Shown: positions 11,240 through 22,385, counted from the stretch's first letter. The stretch: DNA of 53,500 bases from Apostichopus japonicus (GCF_037975245.1 NC_092577.1:10205013-10258512), one strand, 5' to 3'. Program-made: numbers and translations. Notes: generated by a model from the sequence alone, not told the origin.

Positions 11240-12950
11240 AACAAAGAAACAACATTTTTTCATGTTCTGATAGCCCCCCTCCTACTTCGCCCCCCTAGCT
11301 GTCGTCACGCACGTAATTGATTTATGTATTCATCATGCACTGCAGTATCCTTTTCTGCTAGTCATAATATTCTCAGACCTGTTTAAAGCCTCTGGGATTC
11401 ATTTTTGCACAAAAGAATTGAAATGTGAGACCCCAAGGCTGCTTTGCAAAGTTTACCATGCTGTTCCACAAAGGTCTGTTAAGTCTCTTTTAGCTGAACA
11501 AAAGAATTTGTCAATCTTGTTAAGTTAACAGGTTTATAATAAACCCTTATCCCTATTTACACCAAGGGGTGAAAAGGTTCTAAAAGGCCTTTTAGATCTA
11601 GTCTTAACTAAAAATGACTTTTTCCTTGAAATTAATTGGCAGAAGGTGAAAATTTAAATATTTTTTAGGCGACCAATGCAGATCGTCAAGGTAATGGCTT
11701 AGTTTGTGGATATTGTTCTCAAATGGAAGCTAATTACAAATTTTTGTATAAGATACTGTATATATATATTTACCTTGATTTAGCCTTGAACCCATTGCAA
11801 TGTGGTATTGTCATCACTCCGCTGTTACCTATCTCCATTTAACATATGCACATCGATCTTCTGGTTGTTATGGAAACAGAACTTTTAATATCCTGTTATG
11901 AAAGCCTTTAGGTTATATCAACTTACTCCATAGGGCTGGTTATTCCACAAGTTCTTAAATGAATTTCCCAGAATAAACTGTGTGCAGCTAAGCTATCTCT
12001 GTTTATGTTGCAAAAAGGTTGGGGGGAGGAGGAAGGAGGGGGGAGAAAGGAGGGGGAAGTAGGAGGGGGAGGGGAAGAATCATTTGAGATGCAGCAGAAG
12101 AATTTAGATATTATCAGTAGATCTTGTAAGTGGGTTTAATAATTATAGTTTGGCATTCCAGTCGTTGTGGTATGTTATTGCATGTTGTCAAATTTGTAGT
12201 GCAGGCTTCTCTGCTGTTTTTAAACTGTTTTCAAATCCTGAGATCAATCAGCTTTCCCGATAAGTTATATATTTCCATAGTTCGTAATGCATTCCCAGAA
12301 TAACCCTACAGCAGGATGAATCCAATGAAGAGAAGTACTATGATGTGGAAATAAAATCTGTAACAGGCTTCCTGTCTTTCCGGATTAAATCGTTTGTCGT
12401 TTTTCTCGGTCGAGGGGGAATCTCTTCCTCTGCAACCGTTTCCATTGAGCCTACGCTAACGACCAAGGAAACCGGGTTCGTCGCATCCTCCTAAAGCTCT
12501 TTTTTCATGAAATCTGCTCGCCACAGTTTCCAGACCGTGAATTCCTACAGTGAATCTTCTCTTTAAGACTCAAGAGACCAAACCGTTGTTCGCTTGCAAT
12601 TTTAAGCTGATTAGAAAATATCTCGGTTGAAAGATGGGGCTGTGAGCTCCTTGTCCTGAAGGGACAACAGATGAAGTTGTAGTACATACATTGTATGTAA
12701 GCGACGATGATTTGATGTATTCGGAGCTGCCAAAGCAGTTTGATTTGTCAGAAAGGCAGAAACATTCAATTCTCCTCTTCTGACTAGATGTCATTGCAGA
12801 CTCCTCTAAATTAACTAACTTAGTACTGTACAATGTTTGGATGTACAGTATTCCCTAAGAAAGCTGGTGTGGACAATTTTTTGTTTTGTTTTTTGGCTGT
12901 CTTTTGTTTGTATGGTGTAGTGACTTTGGTGTTGCAGGGCTAATTTTCAG
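11240..12950. other. No gene; G/A-rich tract
   Basis: Unique AT-rich sequence. A G-rich tract at 12020-12076 contains several runs of four or more Gs and could form a quadruplex. Nothing coding is supported. Confidence 0.35.
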
Positions 12951-12954
12951 GGAT

Positions 12955-13085
12955 TTTAGGTTTGGTGAATAGAACACCAATATTTACACTGTAGGAGAGA
13001 TGTGTAGGTTTGTTTAATAGAACAGCAATACGTACAACTGTAGGACAGATAAATAGGTTTGGTGGATATAACAGCTTTGATAATG
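12955..13085 (+). repeat. 48-bp minisatellite, three copies (locus 1)
   Basis: Three units of the motif GGTTTGGTGAATAGAACA followed by CAATATGTACACTGTAGGAGAGAT. They are the same unit as the seven-copy array at 20065-20370. The array runs straight into a LINE fragment. Confidence 0.8.
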
Positions 13086-13109
13086 GTGATATTACTCTTG
13101 TGGAAAAAG

Positions 13110-13518
13110 CTAAATTTTCAGGTACTTCTTCTTGACTCAAATCTCACCTGTAAGTATCATATTAATAGTCTATGCTCCCAAATCTCATACAGAAGATTAT
13201 TGGAATATTTCATAAAATTCGCTATTTTTGTACCATCGCATACATTTAAAACACTGTACGATTCCCTCGTTAATTCAAAGCAGTCTTGCTGCAACATAAT
13301 TTGGGGAAACACCTATCCATCTTACCTTAATCGCCTGTTTACTCTCCAGTAAGAAAGCCATTAGACTGATTACAAATTCTAGTTATCGTGCTCAGAGTAA
13401 TGTTATATTTTCTAACTTAAAAATCTTAAATATCTTCGACACAAGAAAACTCCAGGTCGCTCTATTTATGTATAAATATTTTAATGGACTTTTGCCTTCT
13501 AACTTTGATGATTACTAA
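13110..13518 (+). pseudogene. CR1/Jockey-type LINE reverse transcriptase C-terminal fragment, frameshifted
   Basis: One frame encodes FQVLLLDSNLTCKYHINSLC and continues to YLNRLFTLQ with a stop at 13350. The continuation after a shift of frame is KKAIRLITNSSYRAQSN, then LKILNIFDTRKLQVALFMYK and PSNFDDY, with a stop at 13516-13518. The pattern LGV.LD..L....HI (thumb start), W....YL..L...QKKAIR and L.I....LQ..LFMYKY is characteristic of this LINE group. It is a dead fragment with at least one frameshift. Confidence 0.85.
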
Positions 13519-13549
13519 CTTTTTAATTGTGACATTCGTTAAAAATTTG

Positions 13550-13625
13550 CCCTGTTAATATGCATGTACATATTAATATGCAATATGCATGTACATATTA
13601 ACATATTAATATGCATGTACTGTAC
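13550..13625. repeat. AT-rich palindromic repeat (ATATGCATGTACATATTAA)
   Basis: Three close copies of TTAATATGCATGTACATA or shorter forms, self-complementary in part, ending in TGTACTGTACA. Confidence 0.7.
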
Positions 13626-13629
13626 AAGT

Positions 13630-14595
13630 GTAGAACAAACCCAAATGCCTAAGCCTTGATTTATATTTTCAATGTGAGCAACTGACGAAGTGAAAGAAAA
13701 CGGAAAAAAAAAAGTGCTGTCGTCAAGAAATGTGAACGATTAATGATTGTCAGTGATTTCTAAAAAATTGTTGAGATGGTACATTTTTTAATTTTAATTT
13801 GATCTCAAGAGGATAACTAGTAGTAATATTAATGAGATTAAGAGACCTATGGTTTGTCAATTGTCAAATATTGATGAATCGTGGTTTTCATTGCTCTATG
13901 ATGAGAAATGTACTTGGCTAATATTGCAAACAAATTGACACATTGGACTTTGTTGAGTACAGGATGTGGACTTTGGTTTATGTACAAGTTTACAGCTTCC
14001 ATCAATCCTATCCATTGTTTGGATTAGAGTCGATGAGCCGTACAGTACCTTAACATTACTTCTTCTACAGTGTACAGTATATAGACACATACTGTAGGTA
14101 CAGAAATCCATGCTGTGTGCAATATACATGGTAATACGTGCTGACATGTACATGTGTTATGTGGATATGATATTGAAACTAAATGAGTCAGGAAAGCAAA
14201 TTTCAAAGAAACGTTTGTTCAAGGTTAGAATGTGACTTTGTATTTTGAAAGTGGCCACGGTTGGGTGTCTACTAATTTAAATCAAATTGCCTCATAAATT
14301 TTTCCCTCCAAGGTTGTTGAAATTTCCTGACATGACATCTTGTATGATCAGCCATCAGTTTTGGCTACAAAGTAGTATTTCTTTGGTTGAGAAATGTGAG
14401 ACTAATTAAGTGTAGGAACATCTAGTCCATTGGCTGTAGTAGGTTCATGTACAGATTTGTGGAAAGGGTGAACCACAAACCTGTGTACTTGGTTCAGGTG
14501 GGGACTGTTCAAGTCGCCTGCAATATGTCCTTGTAGAGTTAAATGCATACATGTATGTATATGAGAGAGCCCAACTTGTATTTTATGCATGTATT
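13630..14595. other. No feature recognised
   Basis: Unique AT-rich sequence. No exon is supported. Confidence 0.35.
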
Positions 14596-14599
14596 TTAG

Positions 14600-14830
14600 A
14601 TCCTCCTGCAAGCAGGAACTTGCGAAGAAGCCATCATTGGCTTATCAAAGCCGCAAGCTGACCGAAGTCAGTCTCTTAGATTCATATTTAACGTCCATGA
14701 TTCTGAATTTGTCAATTGTCAACAACTCTGTAACTGGACGACATACATTAATGTTGGAGCGATTCAAAACTCGGGACCTTATGATTGGAAGGCCTGCACC
14801 AGCGTTAACCACTGAGCTAACTTTCCACAC
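14600..14830 (-). mobile_element. tRNA-derived SINE (minus strand)
   Basis: On the minus strand from about 14830 the sequence reads a tRNA-like head: A box TTAGCTCAGTGGTTAACGCTGG, degenerate B box GAGTTTTGAATC near 14764-14775. The body follows with GGACGTTAAATATGAATC, GCTTGCGGCTTTGATAAGCC and AAGTTCCTGCTTGCAGGAGG. The B box is mutated. A possible short GCATGT duplication flanks it, but this is too weak to fix the borders. Confidence 0.65.
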
Positions 14831-15232
14831 TTTTTAAGCATGTTTGCTCAGGACTATTTTCTCTTGTTGGTTTACTTCCTGCAAAGGTCCATGGTTGGAT
14901 GAAAAAGTCAGGTCCTATAACCTGTAGATCATTTGGTGGTTATAGGACTGACTCAATAGTGTTTGTTGTCATCTGTTTATAATGGAACTTTTGACAGCAA
15001 GCTTAGCTGCACCTGTCAAGTTTAGTGGATTTAAAGGATTTATAAATCCACTGTTTAGGTTACAATAGGCAGTTGTTAAATGCACCACAGGTTCCCTCTA
15101 AGCAGGTTGGGTGCAACCAAGATCTCTATTGTTCTCTCTCTGTCAATATTTTTCTTGGAATAATTCTTGTACCTGTCAGACACCAACTATTTGTGACAGG
15201 TTTTCACATCAAATTGTTTTGTACTAGTGTTG

Positions 15233-15263
15233 AAGTGTGTGTGTGTGTGTGTGGGGGGGGGGG
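15233..15263 (+). repeat. (TG)n followed by G-run
   Basis: A GT microsatellite of about nine units directly followed by eleven Gs. Confidence 0.9.
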
Positions 15264-15372
15264 GCAATTGTTGGTGAGTAAGCCATATATTTACCTCACA
15301 TAGGTCTGTTGAGTGACAGGTTAGTTTTCTCAGTAAACAGTGCATTTATATCTATCACTAAATCTGTACTGT

Positions 15373-15415
15373 ATTATGTCAGGGAGTTGTTCCATAACAA
15401 CTCCCTGATTATGTC
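15373..15415. repeat. Perfect 12-bp hairpin flanked by an 8-bp direct repeat
   Basis: CAGGGAGTTGTT (15380-15391), loop CCAT, then its exact complement (15396-15407). ATTATGTC stands on both sides (15373-15380 and 15408-15415). This looks like a tiny foldback insertion with a target duplication. Confidence 0.75.
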
Positions 15416-15460
15416 ACCATTAAGTAATTGTAGAAACTGGAACATGTCTGTTGAAATCAG

Positions 15461-16674
15461 TAGTGTTTGCACGGGTTATCCGGGTACCCGGGTACCCGCC
15501 CGACGTGATACTACCCGGTTCCTAATTTATTACCCGAATCCTAAGCAAAGTGTGATTTATAAAAAAAAAAAAAATCGGCAAACCGACGGTTAGGCTGATT
15601 TCCCATTGACTTAGTGTGTTCTTAGGCTACAATGTGGTAGAAGATAACAGCAATAACGAAGGGGGCCGCTCGACGCGATATACTACCCGGTTCCTAATTT
15701 ATTACCCGAATCATACGCAAAGTGTGATTGTTTAAAAAAAAAATTGCAAACCGATGGTTAGGCTGATTTCCCATTGACTTAGTGTGTTCTTAGGCTACCA
15801 TGTGTTCGAAGATAACAGCAATAACGAAAGCTTTCCATAGATATCGAATAACTGCGTCACAATTTCAGCTAATAAACAGATGGCTAGGCTAGACTACCCC
15901 CATTGACTTAGTGTGGTGTTAGGCAACCATGTGGTCGAACGTAACAGCAATAACGAAAGTATTCCATGGATGTCTTATAACTGCGTCACAACTCCAGCAG
16001 ATAAACAGATGGTTAGGCTTAGCTAGATTTCTCATTGACTTAGTGCGGTGTTAGGCTACCATGTGGAAGAAATTATTATTTATTCATTCGTTTATTTCAA
16101 AGAAGGAAAGGCTGACAAGGAATTTTACGCGATGTTTATGGATTATAGACGGGATAACTAAAAAATAGTAATCGCAAGTGGCTTTTTACTAATCGTTTAT
16201 TCCAAATGCGATCAAATTGCGCGAATCGCGCAATCTCGCGGCTAATGCGAACCCTGGGCCTGCATAATAGATAGTAGGCCTAGTAGTATTAAAAACTGTT
16301 TAAGAGCTAAATTGGATATTTATATGGTTTGATCCAATAGACGTGCACGACCTAGCATAAGCAGCGGCGGCAGTGCGATGTTAGTAGTAATGCTAATTAA
16401 AATTAAATAATTAATTTATTAACAAGTTAATGAAAGAAACAGAAGCAAATAAAAATTATTGAGGGAGATTTTATACCTTATCTTACACCTACGTATCTGA
16501 ACATGAAAACATTGTCAGTAGAGAATATAATGCATTTATTACAGCATCCAATATGTAATTTCTTGAAAATCGTGATACACGAGGGTAAACAAATTTTTTC
16601 CGGGTACCCGGATACCCGACGGGTAACGGCCCTCGGGTACCCGGTTCCCGATTTTTGGACCCGTGTAAACACTA
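15461..16674. mobile_element. Non-autonomous hAT-type element with 8-bp target duplication
   Basis: Terminal inverted repeats TAGTGTTTGCACGGGT (15461-15476) and its complement with one mismatch (16659-16674). Outside them is the perfect 8-bp direct repeat GAAATCAG (15453-15460 and 16675-16682), the size made by hAT transposases. Behind the tips both ends carry multiple GGGTACCCG words. The interior (about 15580-16080) consists of four diverged direct copies of a 130-165-bp unit containing GACTTAGTGTG and AACAGCAATAACGAA. No transposase is encoded, so it depends on an element elsewhere. Confidence 0.85.
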
Positions 16675-16686
16675 GAAATCAGTACT

Positions 16687-16821
16687 TTTTTTTTTTTTTT
16701 AGCCTTTGAAGAAGATCCTGCTAGGATCGAAACGTCAGGCCAACTTACTTTTACACATTCTCTTACACAGGCTCTCTAGTGGATAAGCAAGTTTGCTAAC
16801 AGTTTTATTTTATTTTATTAC
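16687..16821 (+). mobile_element. Short retroelement fragment with hammerhead-like hairpin and 12-bp target duplication
   Basis: A T-run, then TTTGAAGAAGATCCTGCTAG with the hairpin arm GGATC and GAAACGTC, then a conserved body shared with 10751-10840, and a (TTTTA) tail. GAAATCAGTACT lies on each side (16675-16686 and 16822-16833), a 12-bp duplication. The GATCC-loop-GGATC hairpin between TGAAGA and GAAAC resembles the stem II region of hammerhead ribozymes known from Penelope-like retroelements. A normal stem III is not evident and the first core C is a T here. Family assignment is therefore tentative, as is orientation, since the T-run could be a poly(A) tail on the other strand. Confidence 0.7.
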
Positions 16822-16847
16822 GAAATCAGTACTAATCAGGTGTGGGA

Positions 16848-16935
16848 AAGGGGGGGGAGAGGGGGGAGAGGGCTGAGGTAGAGAGGGAGAGTTGGGTTGG
16901 TACAGTACGTCGTCGGGGATGGGGGAGAGGCGGTG
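16848..16935 (+). repeat. G-rich tract
   Basis: Runs of four to seven Gs separated by GA/AGA, with quadruplex potential. Confidence 0.8.
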
Positions 16936-16939
16936 GTTT

Positions 16940-17755
16940 TTTAGTTTTATCTGTTTAATTTGTGGTAAATACTAAAATTTACAACACATGACTTGGTATA
17001 AATTGTGTTGGCCATACCTCCCATGGTGGTGGTTTCCTTCACATTCCATAATAATGTGATCATCCTGCCATTTATACAATATCTGTGAAAAGAGTTTTTT
17101 TATTCCTTTGATTTCATATTGATTCACATTTTTGGCAAATTTAAGGTGGCTACAGCTCCCGTCTTTGGAGAAAAATAAAATAATATGTATAGAATTGAAA
17201 AAAAAATTCAGGGAATCATTTAGTGTTTTAATTTTGTAAAGAAGTAACAAAGGTTCTCAATTTTGTCTTAATATGAAATATAATTAATGCTGTGGGTTCT
17301 TGTGTAAATAAGTCTTAGCGATTGTATAATGAACTTGACGAAGTTGCCTAGTATATTTGCGATACGAAACTGGATAAAATTTCGCAGACTTTATGGTTGG
17401 AGCATTTACACCATTAACCACTCAGTTGTTTCACATTCAGAAGTGAATGATCGCTAAATTGTTGCTTTTATTTAGCGTATGAATTCAATTTTTATAAAAA
17501 ATAAAATTTCATTTCCAATGTCTGTGTTAATAAGGAAATCGTTAATTGGTAATTTAATTGGGCTTGAATACTTAATTATATACAAGATCCCATAAAAGAA
17601 AAGTTGTTTCATCTAAAAATTCGTAAGTCAATCTTAGTCATTAGAAAATAACGATAACAAGAAGAAGACGAAATCGTTTGAATAGCATTTTCCATCTTGT
17701 GGCCAATTCATTCATTTATTGGTTTCGATGATAATCGTAACCTATGCATTCATGA
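16940..17755. other. No feature recognised
   Basis: AT-rich, no exon supported. Confidence 0.35.
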
Positions 17756-17807
17756 TGGCGTATGTGTGTATGTGTGGGTGTGTGTGAGTGCGTTTGTGAC
17801 GCCCAGC

Positions 17808-18100
17808 TTGTAAACACGATATCTCAAGAAGGGAAGGTCAGACAAATTTCATATTTGATGTATAAAAGTACCACATTGAATAAAAGAAGCTTATTATTTA
17901 TGGCGGAGGTCGAAGGTCATTTGGGGTCACCAGGGGTCAAATTGTGAAAATTTTGTAACCACGATATCTCAATACTGGAAGCTTGGGCAACCTCTAATTT
18001 AGTGTGTAGAAGTACCACTTTGAGTTAAAGAATCTTTTTGTTTTTGGTAGAGGTCAAAGGTCATTTAGGGGCACCAGGGGTCAAATCGTGAAACCCTTTT
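17808..18100 (+). repeat. Two-copy tandem repeat (145 bp) carrying AGGTCA motifs
   Basis: Two diverged units begin with TTGTAA.CACGATATCTCA (about 17808 and 17953). They end with GAGGTC.AAGGTCATTTGGGG and CACCAGGGGTCAAAT. The second unit contains AGGTCAAAGGTCA at 18051-18063, an exact direct repeat of the nuclear-receptor half-site with one-base spacing. Confidence 0.8.
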
Positions 18101-18102
18101 AA

Positions 18103-19190
18103 AACATGTACACCTTCACTATGCATTACGTCAGATTCATGAAGGAAACTGCGGACTGCCCATGTAACATAATCAAAACCACAATGTGCATTTTTGCATT
18201 CTGGTTCTTACAACCAGTTGAGGAAGTTTTCCTCACCAGTTGGGACAGTCAGTCATCTTATGTGTTCCTTAAAGATGGCTGAGAACAATTTGGAGAGTAA
18301 AACCCTCCAGGAAAGTTCTTTCTGAAAACTTCTAGCAATTATAGCGTGCTTATAATTTTGGATCTTTACTGACTACCCTTAACCTCTCACTTCAGTTACA
18401 CTGTTTGATGACAGGTCTGGTAAATTAGACCATTGTTTTATCAGACCCTCTTTGTCTTTTAAATTATCCCTATAAGTCTCTCCTTCCATATTTTACTATC
18501 CTACTTCATGCAGGTTAACAACAGCTTTTGGCTTCCCCCTGCATGTACATGTATGTAAAAAGCAAGGCCTCTAAGCATTCATGTAAGAAGTCTTGACTCT
18601 GGCTTATTTTCCCTCAGCAGTCTTTTTTTCTTTTCTTTTTTACCCAAGAGAGAGATACCTGATAGTAGTCTGTGAAATTCCCATCTTTGGAACATTTTTC
18701 CCAGTTGGGTTTCCTATAATTGAAACCATTTGATGTCACTGGTAATAGGTCAGAGGGGTCACAGCACTTTAAAGAGCGACAGTAGGTTTGTCTTTTGTCC
18801 TTTGGTAGGAAAAAAATAGAGAGGGAGAGAGTGTAAGGAATGAAAAGGAAACTATTTTGGCCGGACTTATAATTTTTAAATTAAGTAAAAAAAGAATTAA
18901 AAACCCCCAAGAAACACTGGATTTGGGGGTAGGGAACTGTGATGTATCTGATAAATAACATTTACAGGATAATATATTTAAGTATTAGGCCCAAATTTCA
19001 GCAAGTTAAATGTTGTGACATATTTTCAAAATTACTTTCTTGGTGGTTCCTGTAAACTCCGAAATTACTTCCAGACATCGGAAGGAGACATGGAATCAGG
19101 CAAATTAATGTTCCAGTGGGCTCAATATATTTTCTGGTCGGTAGATGTTTGTTGGAGCATGAGTGACCTGTATTTTACTTGCTATGATCA
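18103..19190. other. No feature recognised
   Basis: Unique AT-rich sequence. No exon or RNA gene is supported. Confidence 0.35.
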
Positions 19191-19195
19191 TATTT

Positions 19196-19262
19196 AGGGG
19201 TGGGGGTTTGGGGTGGGGGTTTGGGGGTGGTGGGGGTTTGGGGTGGGTGTTAGGGTGGGAGA
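19196..19262 (+). repeat. GGGGT-rich tract with quadruplex potential
   Basis: About ten G-runs of three to five bases separated by TTT, T or TGT. It resembles telomere-like composition but has no constant unit. Confidence 0.85.
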
Positions 19263-19264
19263 AA

Positions 19265-19960
19265 CCGATGACCAGTAATATAATACACAAAAAAATGTAC
19301 TCAATTCCAGAGTATTTTACAATAATTCTGCTGAATGTTCATACCCTTTAAACCTTGAAAATGTTTATTGTCTGCTTAACAAAGGAGACTGAAAGAATTG
19401 GGGAAAGAGAAATAATAACATGAATCTTGTTTCTTACAGAAATCCAACAAGGTCCAATCTTCTACCACTAGTTAATCTGTGGTCAAAAGGGGAAAAAATA
19501 TTAATAGAAAATATGAAAGCAAGAGTGGTTTTGACTTTAGAACCTAGCCTTAAGACTTGACGACAGAAATATTCTATTTCATGTCACATAATAACATGAC
19601 TGTGATTTACAAAGCTGTGGGATTATATCTAGGGATGCTTGGTATACAGTAGTACTGTGGGTCTCTATTTCATTGGGACTTGCAAGAGTTGCTTTCATAA
19701 GGGGGAAGATTTGAGGTGCCAGGGAGTCTGTGAAGAGCTGCCACAGTTGGACTTTGTTTGTTTAAACAGCTTTTTCATTCAAACAGTAGAAATAAGAATG
19801 ACCCTACGCGCACAGTTTTGAATACAGTAGAATGCTTTTAACAATATTAAATATTTTCTGTGTTCCGTTAAAGCGGCATTTAGGCCAGGTTTCATTCAGA
19901 ATTTAAGAATCACATTTTAGAGGAAGGATCAGATATTGGCCAGGGCAAGTTTGTAAGGAA
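19265..19960. other. No feature recognised
   Basis: No supported exon or repeat. Confidence 0.3.
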
Positions 19961-20020
19961 TTTTTCTGGTTGTCACTAGGACAACCAGACCTTACATGTT
20001 GGTTGTCTGAAAACATGTAG
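19961..20020. mobile_element. End fragment related to the CAGTG element at 40798
   Basis: GGTTGTCACTAGGACAACCAG followed by TTGGTTGTCTG has the same palindrome-then-repeat layout as 40820-40890. This suggests a decayed copy of that element's end. Confidence 0.4.
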
Positions 20021-20064
20021 CAAAATAAGAAAGAATGCTCAATATATAAACTGTAGGATAGATG

Positions 20065-20370
20065 TAAAGGTTTGGTGCATAGGACACCAATATGTACACT
20101 GTAGGAGAAATGTGTAGGTTTGTTGAATATAAAAGCAATATGTACACTTTAGGAGAGATGTGCAGGTTTTGTGAATGAACAGGAACATGTACACTGGGAG
20201 AGATGTGTAGGTTTGGTGAATAGAACAGCAATATGTAGACTGTAGGAGAGATGTATAGGTTTGGTGAATAGAAAAGCAATATGTACACTGTAGGAGAGCT
20301 GTGTAGGTTTGGTGAATAGAACACCAATATGTACACTGTATGACAGATGTGTAGGTTTGGTGAAAAGAAC
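20065..20370 (+). repeat. 48-bp minisatellite, about seven copies (locus 2)
   Basis: GGTTTGGTGAATAGAACA recurs with exact 48-base spacing at 20211, 20259, 20307 and 20355, and with more divergence at 20069, 20118 and 20165. Because 48 is divisible by three, the minus strand shows a repeated 16-residue open frame. There is no start context, splice signal or conservation to make it a gene. Confidence 0.9.
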
Positions 20371-20399
20371 AGCAAAGGGTACACATTCTAAGTGCCTTT

Positions 20400-22080
20400 G
20401 AAAGCAACATTCAACATGTGCCACAGAACATGTGCCACATAACATGTACCACAGCACGTACTACCTGTACAGGGATCATGTACTATGGGAACATATTCCA
20501 AACTGTTTTGATGGTTACATTCATGGCTGGATTGAACTCATATTGTATCAGGTGTGAACAAATATCGGAACATTGCTGATAGCAAATATTGTGAGCACTA
20601 CACTCCTTTAAGGTAGCATTCATGGTTTTGTGGCTACAATTCTCATCCATTCAGCCAGAGAGTTAGAAGAGTATCCATAGACCCTTTCATAATTCTCTTT
20701 CAATTGGAGTTGATTGTGAAGAGTTTTTTCTCAGGCCATGTTTTTCTAACCCGCACCACATTAGATGGGCATGAATGTAATCTAATCATGCTGTCTTGTA
20801 TTCATGTTCACAAATTATTATAACATCACACAATTAAATCCTCTATTTTGGGAATCTTTGTTGAAAAAGAGCCGTTATAAAGTCCTCGACTTATCTGGCA
20901 GTTTTCACGGATGCCGATCATCTGATGTATCGATGTGTGAACACTTGCTGTGAATGCATACAAAACTATACTACAGACCATACTGTCCTATATCTGGCTG
21001 TGTGGATGGTGTTATTCGGCCCTATTTTTCTTTTGTGCTCGTGGCACATCTGATCAATGGGAGAATTTGGGAACCCAGTTTTTTTGTCCCCATTTTCTCA
21101 TTTTTTTCATTCATATTGCACATAGCAACAAGCAATCACTTCATATGTTTGGTTGCACAATAAACGACCATAAACAGAATAACAGCTAGTGGTTTCTTTC
21201 GGAAGCAAAAAGAAAACTGGAGAGCAGCTAAAAGCGTGGAAGCCATTGCAGTCAGTTGACTGGGACTCGACATATTTGCCCTCTAGCTGTTTACTGTGCA
21301 AAAAACAAGACCAGTTTTCTTGTTGATCATCATTCAAGTAAAGATTTCTTTGAAATGGTGAGACATATTAAAGGGAGTGAATGTCCCCCATGAATGGCAT
21401 CAGTTGTACAGCTGTACAGAGCTTTAAGGAATTTTTGTTTGCTTAAATCTTTAGAATACACACACACAAAGCTTCAGCAGTGTATACAGTATGTACATGT
21501 ATGCACCTTTCACTATAAACCACTTTCTCGTCATTTCTGCGATTGCAAATTTGTCAGTCCTGTGTAAACATTTTCACCCAAAGCAGGCCTCAGATTCCAT
21601 GAAAGTGACTCCTCATAGTTTGATCTATCGGATTCATTACCAATTATGTACAATTTCTCTCTCTCTGAAATTAATTTTACCCCAGCTTCTCTGAAAGGAT
21701 GATGGTAGGATCTATTCTTCCCTGTCTCAATAGTTATCATCTTCTGATTTTTGGGGAAATGTGGAGCTGTGGTTTCTAATGGCTTGTTGTTATAGTACTA
21801 CTAGGCTTAGAGAACGGGGCTAGTTTACATCATGGATTTTGAGAGGGCACTGCAGTATGCCAGCAAGTGGGGTGACTGGGGATGAGAGAGAGGGGAAAGA
21901 TCAGGAAGGTGGAGGGGGGAAGGTGAGGTGGAGGAGGGGGAAGGGGGAACGGGGGAAGGTTGAAAAAAATCAGTGATTGATCTAGAGCTGATTGACATGG
22001 ATTTGGGAGAGTTTTGGTGAGCTATGCCAAGAACCTCTGGCTTATCTGATAAAAGAAGCTGTGCTAAGCAAAAAGTAAAC
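20400..22080. other. No gene; G-rich patch
   Basis: Unique sequence with a GA/G-rich patch at 21885-21960. No exon is supported. Confidence 0.35.
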
Positions 22081-22084
22081 TGTT

Positions 22085-22385
22085 ACTGGAATTTAGGGGC
22101 CTGTGGTGGTCCTACTGTATGGGATCTCAGTTGCAGTGTCATGTGAATTTAGGGGCCTGTGGTGGTCCTATGGGATCTCAGTTGCAGTGTCATGTGAATT
22201 TAGGGGCCCGTGGGGGTCCTATGGGACCTCAGTTCAGTTACAGTATCCTGTGTATTCAGGGGCCATGGTGGTCCTATGGGACCTCAGTTACAGTGTCCTG
22301 TGTATTTAGGGGCCCGTGGTAGTCCTATGGGACCTCAGTTGCAGTGTCCTGTGTATTTAGGGGCCTGTGGTGGTCCTCAGTTGCA
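22085..22385 (+). repeat. 51-56-bp minisatellite, about six copies
   Basis: The unit ATTTAGGGGCCTGTGGTGGT, then CCTATGGGA.CTCAGTTGCAGTGTC.TGTG, repeats six times with small indels. Open frames across it are repeat artefacts. Confidence 0.9.

Noticed and set aside
19992-20457. Minus-strand open frames of 100-130 residues with a 16-residue repeat
   Set aside because: The 48-bp minisatellite length is a multiple of three, which keeps frames open without selection; all three minus frames are open in parts.
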